Source of the DNA: Hormiphora californensis | Taxonomy: Eukaryota; Ctenophora; Tentaculata; Cydippida; Pleurobrachiidae | NCBI GenBank assembly: GCA_020137815.1 | Contig: CM035353.1 | Span: 7,037,298-7,101,297 of the forward strand | Direction of reading: 5' to 3' | DNA length: 64,000 nt | Part shown: piece after piece, positions 28,857 to 42,069 of the stretch | How positions within the stretch are numbered: the first letter of the stretch is position 1 | Layout: every line of letters starts with the position of its first letter | Notes under the pieces: generated by a model | Database searches by the model: none | Told to the model about the DNA's origin: nothing | The model's input: only the letters and a program-made list of their open reading frames with translations | Translations under genes and position numbers: made by a program

Positions 28857-29760
28857 TGGGACATTAACCCTTTGGAGACGATTGGGTCACAGGTGACCCA
28901 GTACTTTGAACCCATATAGCGTCTTTCTAGACCATATTTGAAAGTTTTAAATCGTTTCCAGGGTTGAAACATACATTTTTCTACCATTTTGAGGTCATTT
29001 TGAGCCTCTGAAGTTGTCGAATTTGGAAAACAGGGCTAAAACAGTGCATTTGGTAGGCAAAATGGGTAGTTTAATGGCCATATCTCAAAATTGGTACGAG
29101 TATACTTAAAATGGACTTGGAAAATGCAAGAAAAGTGTGTATTTTACCCCGGGGTAAAGTTTCAAGGTGATATTCCAAATTTTGTGCCTCTCAGAGGCCT
29201 TCAAAGTGCTGGGTCACCTGTGACCCAATCGTCCCCTAACGCTAAAACAGAAATTTGCATTTTACGAGCATTTCTAAAGGAATGGCCGCCGATAAATGTC
29301 TAAAACGGCATTTTTTAAACAGGTGTTAGCGACTAACCGACTCCATCATTGTTATCTCAACATCATAGGGAGTCGATGAAATTTTTTTTGAGATCCGTGC
29401 TCCTTCAGAAAATTTTTCATCTCGGCCAATTTTGAAATTCTAAAATCGGCTGCAGATGAGATAGAGAGGCCCATAGGGTGTGCAAACTGTGCAGAATGGC
29501 CGGGTTTATATAAGTGTTATGAAGAAACATAGGGTCTAAAATGAGCGGTTTTCGAGTTATCGGGCAAAATAGCGGCAAAATCTCAATTCCTATTTTAGCG
29601 TTAGGGGACGATTGGGTCACAGGTGACCCAATAGAAATACAGGTGGTAGAACCAAAATTCCTTTTCCTGCGTTCAAGTAGGTTCAAAGTGAGTGTCTCCA
29701 GAAAGTTTTAGAGAAATCTGTCGACAGGGGGCTTATCGTCCCCAAAGGGTTAAAGGACAT
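28857..29760. mobile_element. Foldback element with three GGGTCACAGGTGACCC boxes
   Basis: Ends GGGACATTAACCCTTTGG and complement CCAAAGGGTTAAAGGACAT. The dyad GGGTCACAGGTGACCC (or CACCTGTGACCC half) preceded by GATTG occurs near 28883, 29212 and 29610. No coding frame supported. Confidence 0.65.
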
Positions 29761-30230
29761 TTTAATACCCCCCCCCCCCGCCGTGAGTGTCATGTCTATA
29801 TGCCACGCGACATGTGTGCCCATGCAGAGGTCGCCATTGCTTAATTGTGCTTAAAAATTAGATGTTTCCCGGCGGGCTACTGATCGGTTGCTTTCCGAGT
29901 TGGGTCCATTTGTGTTTTTAAACCATTGTGTTATAGCTGCACTGTCTGAGAGAGAGGGCCAAATTAGTAGCACTTTAACTTGTAGATGGGCGCGAACACA
30001 GGTAGACAAAGGGATCAGTATAGATACTAAAAAAGGCAAAAAGCACTCTATCCTTGAAGGAATTTCCATGCAACGCAGGCGGAGAGCGGACAGACTGGTA
30101 AAATTTCAATTAAAAAATCTTTGAATGATTCTATACAACGCTATTGGAATATGACACAACATTTCCTAAAAAAGGTTTATTTTATGATGTCTCACGAGGA
30201 GACACCATCATCAGTACTAGGTATAATATT
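29761..30230. other. Intergenic
   Basis: An open frame at 29888-30124 shows no recognisable domain and no supported splice context; not called as a gene. Confidence 0.35.
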
Positions 30231-31140
30231 AGGCCGTCCAGTAAATAATTTCGTTGGGCTTTTCTGGGACAATGGTTTAAGATAGAGCAAAATGGACTTC
30301 ACCACTGTTTTTAGCACTCGATTTTGAATAGGAATACAATCCCTGATATCGGAATGTGGTTGTTCTCAGTTCCCACGAGGCCTCTTTCTATAACCCACTC
30401 TCGTTGCTGCTGCATATGGAAAATCACGATTTTCAAGTTTTAGTACTAAACCTGCTATACTTCTTGAAAATGGTATCGGAGTGATGTTTTGTTGCATCAA
30501 GCTTGTTCATTAGACAATTATCTTTCGTTTAAGATGTGATAAAAGATCCTATCTTTATTTTTTCACTGAGAGATGGGCTTCCAAAAATGTTTGGTCAAAA
30601 TTAGAAACTTTCACTTCCGGGTCTCATCAGGATTGGCTTATAGTCAAAAACTCTGTAGTAAAAGTTAGTTCTAAGTCAGTTCTAAGACGCAGTGAAGCCA
30701 ATTATGTGATTGGTTGACTTAAAAAGTGAGTTGTTGATGTTTTCAAAAAATCCGTATAACAGGCCCAAATTTTTTTGCACTTTTGCGCCTTTTCATGTTA
30801 CATTAACTGTCCTAGAGGTTATAAGTCAACACCTAGAGCCTAAAATCGTAAACATAGCTCATCCTTAGACAATTTGCTATCGATTAAGCACCATAGGAGC
30901 TAAAAAGACTGAACCAGTTTTCATAGGGCAGCGTTTAGAAAATGATGGTAACCCCGTGCAGCAGCAACGAGAGTGGGGTATAGAAAGAGGCCTCGTGGGA
31001 ACTGAGAACAACCACAGTCCGATATTAGGCATTGTATTCCGATTCAAAATCGAGTGCTAAAAACAGTGGTGAAGTCAATTTTGCTCTATCTTAAACCATT
31101 GTCCCAGAAAAGCCCAACGAAATTATTTACTGGACAGCCT
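30231..31140. mobile_element. 910-bp foldback element
   Basis: Ends AGGCCGTCCAGTAAATAAT and complement. The first and last ~150 bp are nearly identical in inverted orientation, including GCCTCTTTCTATA boxes further in. The centre is unique. Confidence 0.8.
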
Positions 31141-31685
31141 AGTATTAATATGCATGTGGTCGTAGAACGAGAATCGATCACGATCAGACTAGATCTAGTC
31201 TGATCGCGATTGATTCGAAGTACATTATACTATAATATACAGAAGGGATCTTGAACCTTAAGAATAAATACAGATAACTGAACAAAACACTTTGCCATCT
31301 CATCGCGAGATATAATCTGTCCCTCCCAATTGCTTCAACCATATATTGACTACATAATGCGAAAAGAGGTATTGACTATCAAGAATCAATCACTCAATCA
31401 ACCAACTCCGCTTAGTGGCACTTTACTAGCCGGGACATAATGGGGAGTAGAGGCATATATATGTCACTATATTACAACTGATATATAAAATAGGTTTTTA
31501 CTAACACAACAATTCGGTGCAATGTCATGTGCAATGCAGTGATCCTGCGCAACAAACGTAAATAGGGATTACATATATTCACCACTGAAATTCGGGTACT
31601 TTGGAACAGTTGGAGCGATAATGTTACCCCTCAACCCCCCGTTATCTAGGTAAAAGGTACCTTTTTAGCAAGGTACATACTTATA

Positions 31686-31782
31686 CAGTCGGACCCCGAT
31701 TTAGTGGCCTCCGATTTAGAGGCACCCCGATTTAGTGGCAGGATTTTCCCCCCGAGGATACAACTAAATCGGGGTCCGACTG
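31686..31782. mobile_element. Pogo-like MITE, 97 bp, TA target site
   Basis: CAGTCGGACCCCGATTTAG end and complement, TA flanks. Confidence 0.85.
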
Positions 31783-32440
31783 TACTATAACTATTTACTT
31801 TAAGGTACCTAAGTAAAAGCTACACGTGTGCCTATCACTGCACTGGCAAGTGCCCCGTGGCCTAATGGGGGTCTGGGGGCAAAGCCCCCAGCAATGAAAA
31901 AACCATCCCACCCCTTCTAAGGTCATCCTAGAACATTATAAGATCAAATCTGAAAGGATAAACTCAGGCGCGGAAAATTTAATTTCGCCCGATTCGGGGC
32001 CAGTGCAGTATACCATACGGATGTGACTTTCGCCCTTTTCGAGCGTCTATTTAACCATGTTCCCGACAAGCTAGCACGCTGAAATTTTGTATGTAAAGCT
32101 ACCTCAATGATATCTAATAGTGTTTAAAATTTCAAGTGGATCGATGGTTTCGTTCAAAAGTTACGAGGGGGGTCCCAAACGCTTGCTCTGTATACATACA
32201 TACATACATACGCACCACCTTTTTGCAAAACACTTAGAGCGAAAACGGCCGGATTTAGAGCTTTTTGTCCGGGGGAAGACCCCCCATAAATTGACTATTC
32301 TACGTGTAATAGGCTATATAAAATCCTGATTTGAGTATCGGAAGTCATTAATTATGCATAATTTATGTAAAATTTTATGAATATATCGGTATAAACTAGT
32401 TTTAGAAAATTTTCATTGACATATATCGACGCAAAAGAGT

Positions 32441-33167
32441 CGATTTATGGGGGGTCGTCCCCCGGACAAAAAGTCGTATCTCGCACCGTTTAGCCGTTAT
32501 TTGCATATTTGTGCGCCGATTCACGATTTAATGCATATTCTGAATATTTTAACTTCAGCTGGTCCTAGAATGTTTACATGGACATATTTCGGCGTAGAAT
32601 AGTCGATTTATGGGGGGTCGTCCCCAGGACAAAAAGTCGTATCTCGCATCGTTTAGCCGTTATTTGCATATTTATATACCGATTCATGATTTAATGCATA
32701 TTCTGAATATTTCCACTTCAGCTGGTCCTAGAACGTTTTTATGGACATATTTCGACGCAGAAGAATCGATTTATGGGGGGTCGTCCCCCAGACAAAAAGT
32801 CGTATCTCGCACCGTTTAGCCGTTATTTGCATATTTATGCACTGATTCGTGATTTAATGCATATTCTGAATATTTCCACTTCAGCTGGTCCTAGAATGTT
32901 TTCATGGACATATTTCGACGTAGAATAGTCGATTTATGGGGGGTCGTCCCCCGGACAAAAAGTCATATCTCGCACCGTTTAGCCGTTATTTGCATATTTA
33001 TGCGCCGATTCACGATTTAATGCATATTCTGAATATTTCAACTTCAGCTGGTCCTAGAATGCTTACATGGACATATTTCGGCGTAGAATAGTCGATTTAT
33101 GGGGGGTCGTCTCCCGGACAAAAAGTCGTATCTCGCATCGTTTAGCCGTTATTTGCATATTTATGTT
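32441..33167. repeat. 163-bp tandem satellite, about 4.5 copies
   Basis: Period exactly 163 bp: the anchor CGATTTATGGGGGGTCG starts at 32441, 32604, 32767, 32930 and 33093. Units are roughly 95% alike. A partial unit in inverted orientation precedes the array at about 32265-32310. Frames across it are broken and not conserved. Confidence 0.9.
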
Positions 33168-33191
33168 ACCTGTTTACAAAAATCAGTAGAA

Positions 33192-33453
33192 ACTAGACCA
33201 AAAAACAAAGGAAATTTGTTTGGAACACCCGTGGCCTTTTTTCGATACTTGACGCTGCGGGAAATGCACCCTTCGTCAGAGCAAGACGCGAGGAAGAGTG
33301 AGAGAGTGTGCGTATGTTAAAACTTGGAGAGCGATGTCGAGATGACACAACGATACCTAGCAGTTCAGATTATGGGTGCATTTTCCGCAGCGTCAAGTAT
33401 CGAAAAAAGGCCACGGGTGTTCCAAACAAATTTCCTTTGTTTTTTGGTCTAGT
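33192..33453. mobile_element. Foldback MITE, 262 bp
   Basis: About 95-bp near-perfect arms beginning ACTAGACCAAAAAACAAAGG and ending with the complement. Inserted immediately after the 163-bp satellite. Confidence 0.85.
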
Positions 33454-33766
33454 ATCATATAGTTAAAAGCTACTCTTTTACAAATGTAAGGTAACAAATG
33501 TAAAAAGTTTGAGCTGATTTGACCATATATTTTCAAACTATAAATAATAATGTCACCACCCGACGCCAATAAAGTATAGCTATTCCCGAACCACGAGGAT
33601 CATAGTTATTGCCGTTAAAAGCTTTTAGAAATTATTACAAACTCGAGCTAAATCGAGATTTCACTGAATCTCTATACTATACAGTTTTATTGAGGATAAA
33701 GGATATTGGTCACCGGAGTCGGAGAGTGCTCTCTCGCTCTCCCCCAATATTTATCCCTAAAATCTC

Positions 33767-34553
33767 GGTAAGTCGGAAGAACCTGTCCGTTCCTCTCATG
33801 AGCGCTCATGAGTGTATCATGAGTGTGTCATGAGTGTATCATGAGTGTATCATGAGCGCTCATGAGACGTTTTTAGGTGTTTCAACGTCTCATGAGCGCT
33901 CATGAGTGTATCATGAGTGTGTCATGAGTGTATCATGAGCGCTCATGGGTGCTCATGAGACCTTGCTCATGAGCGCTCATGAGACATATGTCTCATCCCA
34001 TCTCTGTTTCAATGTCTCATGAGCGCTCATGAGACGTTTTGACCTATACATGTGCTCATGAGTGTATCATGAGACATGTCTCATGAGACATATGTCTCAT
34101 GAGACGTTAGGGTTATGGTTATGGTTGGGTTCAGGGTTGGGCTAGGGTTAGGTCTTTCCTTTAGGTCTAGGGACCCGTAGAGGGTAGGGCTAGGTCCAAA
34201 CTACAAGCCTATGGGTCAACCCTAACCCTATCCCTACGGGTCCCTAGACCTAAAGGATAACCCTAACCCTAGCCCAACCATAAACCCAACCATAACCATA
34301 ACCCTAACGTCTCATATGAGACATATGTCTCATGAGACATGTCTCATAATACACTCATGAGCACATGTAGGTCAAAACGTCTCATGAGCGCTCATGAGAC
34401 ATTGAAACAGAGATGGGATGAGACATATGTCTCATGAGCGCTCATGAGCAAGGTCTCATGAGCACTCATGAGCGCTCATGATACACTCATGACACACTCA
34501 TGATACACTCATGAGCGCTCATGAGAGGAACGGACAGGTTCTTCCGACTTACC
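33767..34553. mobile_element. Palindromic TCATGAGCGCTCATGA foldback element, copy 2 (8-bp TSD)
   Basis: 787 bp, same ends GGTAAGTCGG / CCGACTTACC as 10861-11730, with the 8-bp target duplication AAAATCTC at 33759-33766 and 34554-34561. The same TCATGAGCGCTCATGA arms, a slightly different TTAGGG-like centre, and one shorter right arm. Confidence 0.92.
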
Positions 34554-34561
34554 AAAATCTC

Positions 34562-36798
34562 AGGGAATAGTTCATTTCTCTCAGCTTATCTCTCAGCTAA
34601 TTTCAACCAAATTTAACATTTCTTGACAGCCGTCAGCGGTCAGGCTGACATTAATCTTTCATAGATGGTTGCAATATATTCCCTCCCAAGCTGTCTCATC
34701 GCGCTTTGGTAACGAAATTACGGCCCACACTTCTAGCTCTGCATAATTTCGTTACCAATGTTGCACTGACAACAGTATCACTCATCCACCGGCCCTAACT
34801 AGGCCCTTGCTTGTACCATGCCTACTGGATTATTCATACTAGATGACACAGTACACTATTGTACCAATTTTGATTGTAATAATTATATCCTTCATGATAT
34901 ATATTTATCACCTGTCAAAGCGATATGCCCCTCTGCAGCTCGCTCCGCATCAACAGCATGGACACTTTGACCACAAATTAATTTTAAACACAAATTGTAC
35001 AAAAATTTGTCCGTTAAATCGGGGTGTCCGCTAAATCGGGGTCCGACTGCTGTACCAAGGAGGTGTTGGAGTTAACATATGTTACAAAGGGCTCTCGGCA
35101 TTAATAGCTATAAAACATTTGGAGGCAAAAAGGGTTGTGTCGTGTTTCACAATTAGCCTTTCTAGGGGCATGATCTACTCAGTTGCAGTGCACCGGGTGC
35201 CGACAGTGCTCTATCACAGGGTGTATGATCTACATCATTATATGTTGTATGAATTCAATCACGAGGTTAATAATATATACTCTACTAAAATTTAAACTTT
35301 TCTCACGCACAACTTTATAGTTATGAAATTGAAAAATCCAATGTCTATAAGACTTTTTTAAACATTTATGCATATATCGATATAAAATAAAAAGTGCAGT
35401 ACCTCATGCAATTGTTCCTAACACATCTTTTCAATGGAGCGTGACCATCTCTTGGTGAGGTATCTTATTGCAACTCATTCTGCCCCGACCTTATTATATA
35501 ATCACTATAATTAAAACCAATAATTCCCATGCAGATTACAATAAACAGAGAGGTGACGGTATAAATTTCTATACATATTTAGTATGCCGATACTCTGTGA
35601 GGGCGCGAATTATACTGAACAATATAAAACCAGGATGAGTTTCATATCAATTGTTTTCGTTTTTATAAGGCTATTTATAAACACTATTTTTGTGTCTGGG
35701 ATAATTAGAGCTGCCAATGCTGGCTATAAGACATCCAAATGTCACAATTTTAAACATTCTGATCCTGAAAAAGTATAGCGCTGGAAAGCATCCTGTTTTG
35801 GAATGTTTTTCTACACGACAAAAAAGTCTGAAAAAACCCCAAAACTCTTGAAAAATCAAACAAATAAGATAGAAGAAAAGTTTTAGGTATTTTGTCAAAA
35901 TATTTACAGTCGGACCTGAATAATACCGATTTACCGGAACTCCTATTTACTATTATACTGGAACCTTTATACTTACCTACCGGACCGATGTATTATTTCC
36001 AAAGAGGTATTGCAATAGTTAACCGAGTTCTGCCCGTGTATGTGTGAGATTCCCCATTAAATTGTTGTACAGAGGGCGTGTGTGTGTGTGTGTGTTGATC
36101 ACCAGAAGGAGATATCAAAATTACTTCCCTTAATGATTGTTTTACAATATTATATTGTAAAGCAATCATTAGGGTCAGCACACGCCAACGTTAAAATCAA
36201 AATTAAAATTATGATTTTAACGCCGCACACACCAGCGGCCGTTAAAATTTCTCTCCCCCATTCTAAAAGTTACGATCTCGCGCTTGTTACTTTCGTAACC
36301 CTCGCTTCGCACCGGGGTTGCGTAATCTGACAATCTCGCGCGCCAGTTTGACGGGCGTTAAAATTTTAACCCGAAGGAAAACCTATAACGATTATCGATA
36401 ACTTTATAAGAATAAGAAAAATGGCGACGAGACAAGTAGTTATACAGTGTCTGTGTAGCGACAAGGCCTACTATATATTGTCTTGACGAGATAGTCATAG
36501 TAGAGAATGGAGTGGCCATGCAAGGGCTTATGAGGAGCATAATGAGTAGTAGAAAAAAGGTATGAACCGGCAACCTTTGTGATCGCCGAGTTTTCATGAT
36601 TACTATAACAGAGGACAGAGGTCGCCGGAATACCTTAATTTCCTACTACTGAGATAATTATAACTTATATATAAGTTATATTAATGGTATAAATTAATTA
36701 TTGTCAAGTCTCGATCGATAGTTCATCAACCGTCTAGTCAATTCAATTCAATTGGGATTCCCTGGAGTTGTCTCCAGTTTCTATAGTATATAATAATG
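34562..36798. other. Intergenic, MITE fragments
   Basis: No gene recognised. The 3' end of a pogo-like MITE lies at about 35009-35049 and a possible 5' end near 35907. A short hairpin with TTGGTAACGAAATTAC / GTAATTTCGTTACC-type arms is at about 34709-34759. A (GT)n tract is at 36077-36095. Confidence 0.45.
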
Positions 36799-37914
36799 TA
36801 TATACTGACGGTGCTAGTTGAACATATATATATTCTAGCCCATGTCATGACGCACCATCACTATTACAAAAAGGGATGGGAGAGAAAGCGGAGGGGGGTG
36901 GTCCCGCCCAAGCAGAAAAATACAGAATATTTATGATGTGTGACTTCGTAGTCGAGGAATCATATTAGATTTTCCTTCACTCACAACTTTATTATAGTTA
37001 TACCATTGCGATGACTGAAAAATCCAAGTTAAATATTTCGCATAAATATTCGCTAATTTATGCTTGACCGCATATATTACATACATGCAGTTGCATTCCC
37101 CTTTCTCTCCCCGAATATAATATATGGCATATGCTAATAATTTTAGGACTTAGGGTCAGCACACACGGTTTGACCCTAACTCGCGGGTATATGCGAATAT
37201 AAAATAACTCGGAACAGTGCACAACTCGAGGTATGAGTAAATTCAGCTGGCGTACGTTCCACATCCTGATTAATTGGTATTTGATGTGGCTGTCTGATAT
37301 GGCGACACCCTTAATGGATCAAATTTTTCATCTAGCTTAATATAATCTGCAGCTTCATCTCATGATATTATAAGGCCTAATTTATGTATTTACAACGAAG
37401 GAGTACTTTAACAGCTTACATCGGCGTGACTGCATATATAATAAGCTGTATTAAGCTGCTTCAGGGGCCCTTTATCCCCCCTTAGAATCTTCTAATCTAG
37501 GATTGAAATTGGATTCTAGATTTTTTGTATTTAAGCTACAGGGGAAAAAGTCGAGCCTGTACCTGGGAATCCCAGTGGGATTCAGGAACGACTGTTTTCG
37601 CCTGAATAATGCCCCACTCCTTTCATACCTTTCATGTGTTACACAAACCAGTCAATGTGACCGTGATCTACTGCAGTAGATCACGGTCACATTGACGTAA
37701 CTCTTTTGTTGCTAATTTTAGAAAGACAATGGGGCAATCATATCAAGCAAAAAGTTCTAAGAAAGGGCATTTTATGATTTGCAACATTGCATTTGCAAGG
37801 AAAAGTCACGGCAAGAATTCTATATAATTATACACTGAAAAGTATAAACTTGCTTGCAAAATGGAGTAAGCGGGAAAGTATAATAGAATTGAATAAAAAG
37901 GTCGATAATTATAT

Positions 37915-38004
37915 ACTACAGTCCACGGCCATAACCAAAGAACTGGCTGAGAATCAAGATCTTGATTCTCAGCCAGTTCTTTGGTTATGGCCGTGGACTG
38001 TAGT
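37915..38004. repeat. Perfect 90-bp palindrome
   Basis: Two 45-bp arms meeting at AAGATCTT without a loop. The equivalent place in copy B (about 42492-42560) lacks the palindrome's second arm and carries a different small repeat instead, so the structure changed after duplication. Confidence 0.9.
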
Positions 38005-39183
38005 ACATTATCTCGAGAGAGTTCAGAATCTTATTATCAACGAACAAATGGCGACATTTGTTGCCGACATTTCAATTACTTATAGTACACTGAAGACATT
38101 GAATTGTGCGTGATGGGGGAGCAATGTGTGAACTGTGATTAGGGGGAGAAAATGAAATTGAAGTAGAGATTGGACTATTTCAACACCGTCGACAATTAAT
38201 TGTCGACGGTGCTGAAATAGTCCAATCTCTACTTCATTTCATTGATTCAAAAAATGTGGAAAATATATGAAAGGTGCAGTAGAACCATTATAGTTGCTGC
38301 AGCTATAATTGGAATGGGCCGGTGACTGCAGGTGGAAACCAAAATGCAATCGATTCCTATATTGCATGATCATATACATGATATATGATATAATTAATAA
38401 ACAAAACAAATAACAGCAATAATAATATCAGTATTCAGTATAAGGTACGATGATGATAAGATTGTGTAGACTGTAGGTTCTCGTGCTCCTACTTGTTTTT
38501 CTTTCAGTATATCTATTATCTCTGGTTCTGCTGGTATGCCGTGATTATATTTGAAGAGAGAAGAGAGAGAGAGAAGAGAGAGAAAAGATGAATAATACAG
38601 AAGTGGAAACATATTTTAGATATAGGGAGGGTCTAATTCCTTCAAGACAATTATAATAGCCGACCTACTCAGGGGGAAATTATAGCAATCGCAGCTGTCA
38701 TTTATTTGTTATAATATCGTGGGAATAGAAATTAGAGAGAGGATATATCGAGAAAATGTGAGGTCATGGTCGGAGACAACGAGACCTAGGGGCTTAACGC
38801 CGATTGGAGAATGAATTAGAAAGTAACAAAAGTGAAGGAAACCACTGTTTTTTAGTAACCATATGAGTCAAATATTAGTTCCCGTCAGACACTAACATGC
38901 ATGAGTTTCAGGAACGACTGTTTATGCAGATTACTGACCCCTTTTTCTATGGCCATGCGCTATCATCATCACACGATTTTATTGTTCCGCTGTTCGGAGA
39001 GAATTAAATTAAGGGGAGGATAGACAGAGACACTGCAGAGACAGACCATATGTCAGTAAATGAGATTGACATGGATATATAAACGTTTAAACAAAAGCCC
39101 GTGAGGTGCAAATCTAATTTTTCCTTCCCCCTTGAAACAAGGATCCCTTAGAAACATTTTCATTTGCTGAAGCTTGACAAAAT

Positions 39184-39291
39184 ATGCTGCTACTTTTACT
39201 TCTGCTACAAGCTGCAGTTGTTTGTTCAGGAGCAACTACAGGTTATCTTTCATTCCTTCGCTCAACTGGGAAACAGTATCACACACATGAG
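39184..39291 (+). pseudogene. Duplicate first exon of the cysteine protease (orphan or alternative exon 1)
   Basis: 36 codons starting MLLLLLLLQAAVVCSG (signal peptide) and ending HTHE before a GTATTA donor. It matches the exon at 43741-43848 except for one codon region (GAT versus GST). No second exon follows within copy A, so it is either a dead duplicate or an alternative upstream first exon that could splice to 44660. Sequence alone cannot decide. Confidence 0.7.
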
Positions 39292-39411
39292 GTATTAAGC
39301 AAACTTAATTAAAATAATTTCTTGTTAGGTAATACGGATAATTAAACAAAATTTAATAGGTGATTTCAAAACATGGGGGGGGGGATATTTAACTATATTG
39401 CATATTATCAA

Positions 39412-40336
39412 GGGGGTTGTGTATATTACACTTTCTCCGACACGGGACTCAAGCACGGGGGTGCAGGTAGCCTACTGCAGCAGGTGGGGTGTGACAGTGA
39501 TTTCTTTTTGTGTGCATGAAAATGCAGAATCGGTTAGGGACCGTTCCCTCCTCCCAATGGCTTGTTGACATAGCCCTAACCAAGCCAGCGGAGGGGATTA
39601 AGAGCTCAAACGGGCATACGATCCACATCTTATATGACTGTGAGAGTCTAATACAGATGGTGTATGCAGTATGGGCTTGGCTGAAACCCCAAACTATAGT
39701 GCCTCAATATTGTGGTTGAGTAGAGATAGCTAACTGGGGGACAAGGAGTGCCATTTTATCTTTTTTCTACATGCGAGAAGCAAAATATACACTGTTTTGT
39801 TGCATCTTTTACTTGCCAGCGCTGTCTTGTCTACCATTAAGTCTCCTCTGGAGGAGACTTAACAAATCTCACTTTTCTCGATATTTGAGTGAGATATTGC
39901 GTGAACTATGACGTCATTGTCGCTTCAATTTGGCCCAAATCACGTGATTTTACCACGTGATTAGGGGGTTACGCAAGGTTTGGAGAGCTTGTGTAAAACT
40001 TCAAAAAAAAAAAAAAAAAACTTCACTTACTACCCCTCAATTTTCACTAAGCAAGATTTCTAAAGAGTTTCGTCGACACAAACCATGCTTAAGGGGTGTG
40101 AAAATCAATTAGAAGGTGTGAAAAGAGAGTTACGCAACGTTTTTAAGTGTGCTTAAAGTTTCGTCGAAGAGCCCAAGGAGGGTAATTGGAATATAACAGC
40201 GATCGCAGTCTTATATATGGACAACTCCAGGGAATCCCAATTGAATTTAACTGACTAGACGGTTGACGAACTATAGGTATACCTATACATATATGTTTCT
40301 CGGGGAAACTTTTCCTAACCGGAACTATATGCTGTG
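39412..40336. other. Spacer between duplicated segments
   Basis: A 69-codon frame at 39510-39719 has no recognisable domain or splice context. Short GTCTCCTCTGGAGGAGAC palindrome at 39840. No gene called. Confidence 0.4.
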
Positions 40337-40970
40337 TATATAGTACATAACTCCCTCCCGCGCGTGCATCTATTCAATAGACGCACTGCAGAGCAGTGCG
40401 TCTATTGAGCTGTAATGCACGGGTCCCGAAGGGACCCGTGCGTTACAGCCCTGTAAATCCCGAGCGTCAGCGAGGGGTTTACAGGTATATCTGCACGTTA
40501 GGGAGGGAGTTGTGTTCTATAGACCCCGCTGGCGGGCACCTAGAAGCAAAACAAGCACAAATTAGGTGGTTGACACAGAGAGAGCTCACACAAAACGGGT
40601 CAAACAGTTAGAAATGAAGCTACAGAGTGCCTCTCTACATTCCTACACACTCGTAACAATCGTCGTAACAGTTTCAAAGGGTGGAATGCAGAGAGAGATT
40701 ACAGTTAATTGTGGGTCATGAGCAACAGTTGCAACAGACTGGCGGGCGCCAAATATAAACAGAGAGCGTTGTAGGTTGTACACACACTCCCTCTTGTGTT
40801 GTCATGTCATTTTATCGTGTTTCCAGTGATTCTTTGTGATCTTTACAAAAATCTGTCAGAGGGCGTGCGTCTATCGAGACACAAACTCACGGCAGTGCAC
40901 GGCCCAATAGACCAGTGCAAATTGTTTGAGCGCGCCGTGCGTCTATTTGAGCCGGCGGGGTCTATATTTA
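40337..40970 (-). repeat. Dispersed ~630-bp repeat, copy 2 (inverted relative to copy 1)
   Basis: Reverse-complement partner of 20004-20630, with the same hairpins and boundaries. It lies between the two segmental-duplication copies, next to copy B. Confidence 0.85.
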
Positions 40971-42069
40971 TATAAATATATGATTTAAACAGTATGCAAC
41001 TCACAGAAAGGGAGAGGGAGAAAGAGGAAGCGACTAGAGAGAGAGAGAAAGAGAGAGAGAGAGCACGGGGACACTGACAGTCAATGAAACCAAGGTTGCG
41101 CCAGGTACGGTGTCTATATGTCACCAAATACTGACGGTGCTAGTTGAACATATATATTCTAGCCCATGTCATGACGCACCATCACTAACTATTACAATAA
41201 AGGGATGGGAGAGAAAGCGAGGGGGAGGGGGGGGGGTCCCGCCCAAGCAAAAATATACAGAATATTTATGATGTGTGACTTCGTAGTCGAGGAATTATAT
41301 TATAGCTACCATTAAGATTTTCCTTCACTCACAACTTTATTATAGTTATACCATTGCGATGACTGAAAAATCCAAGTTAAATATTTCGCATATAATATTC
41401 GCTAATTTATGCTTGACCGCATATATTACATACATGCAGTTGCATTCCCCTTTCTCTCCCCGAATATATATGGCATATGCTAATAATTTTAGGACTTAGG
41501 GTCAGCACACACGGTTTGACCCTAACTCGCGGGTATATGCGAATATAAAATAACTCGGAACAGTGCACAACTCGAGGTATGAGTAAATTCAGCTGGCGTA
41601 CGTTCCACATCCTGATTAATTGGTATTTGATGTGGCTGTCTGATATGGCGACACCCTTAATGGATCAAATTTTTCATCTAGCTTAATATAATCTGCAGCT
41701 TCATCTCATGATATAAGGCCTATAAATTTATATATTTACAAGGAAGGGGTACTTTAACAGCTTACATCGGCGTGACTGCATATATAATAAGCTGTAAGCT
41801 GCTTCAGGGGCCCTTTATCCCCCCTTAGAATCTTCTAATCTAGGATTGAAATTGGATTCTAGATTTTTTGTATTTTAAGCTACAGGGGAAAAAGTCGAGA
41901 TTCAGGAACGACTGTTTTCGCCTGAATAATGCCCCAGTGCCCCACTCCTTTCATACCTTTCATGTGTTACACAAAAGAGTCAATGTGACCGTGATCTACA
42001 GTAGATCACGGTCACATTGACGTAACTCTTTTGTTGCTAATTTTAGAAAGACAATGGGGCAATCATATC

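Larger units (their letters stand above)
36799..39411 (+). repeat. Segmental duplication, copy A
   Basis: About 2.6 kb, largely identical in direct orientation to 41127-43964, from ACTGACGGTGCTAGTTGAAC to a point just past the first exon of the protease. Differences are small indels, substitutions and a 262-bp insertion found only in copy B. Contains loop-free palindromes at 37651-37696 (46 bp), 37915-38004 (90 bp) and 38161-38234 (74 bp). Confidence 0.93.

Noticed and set aside
39510-39719. 69-codon frame as a gene
   Set aside because: No recognisable domain, no splice partners, and it sits between duplicated repeat blocks.
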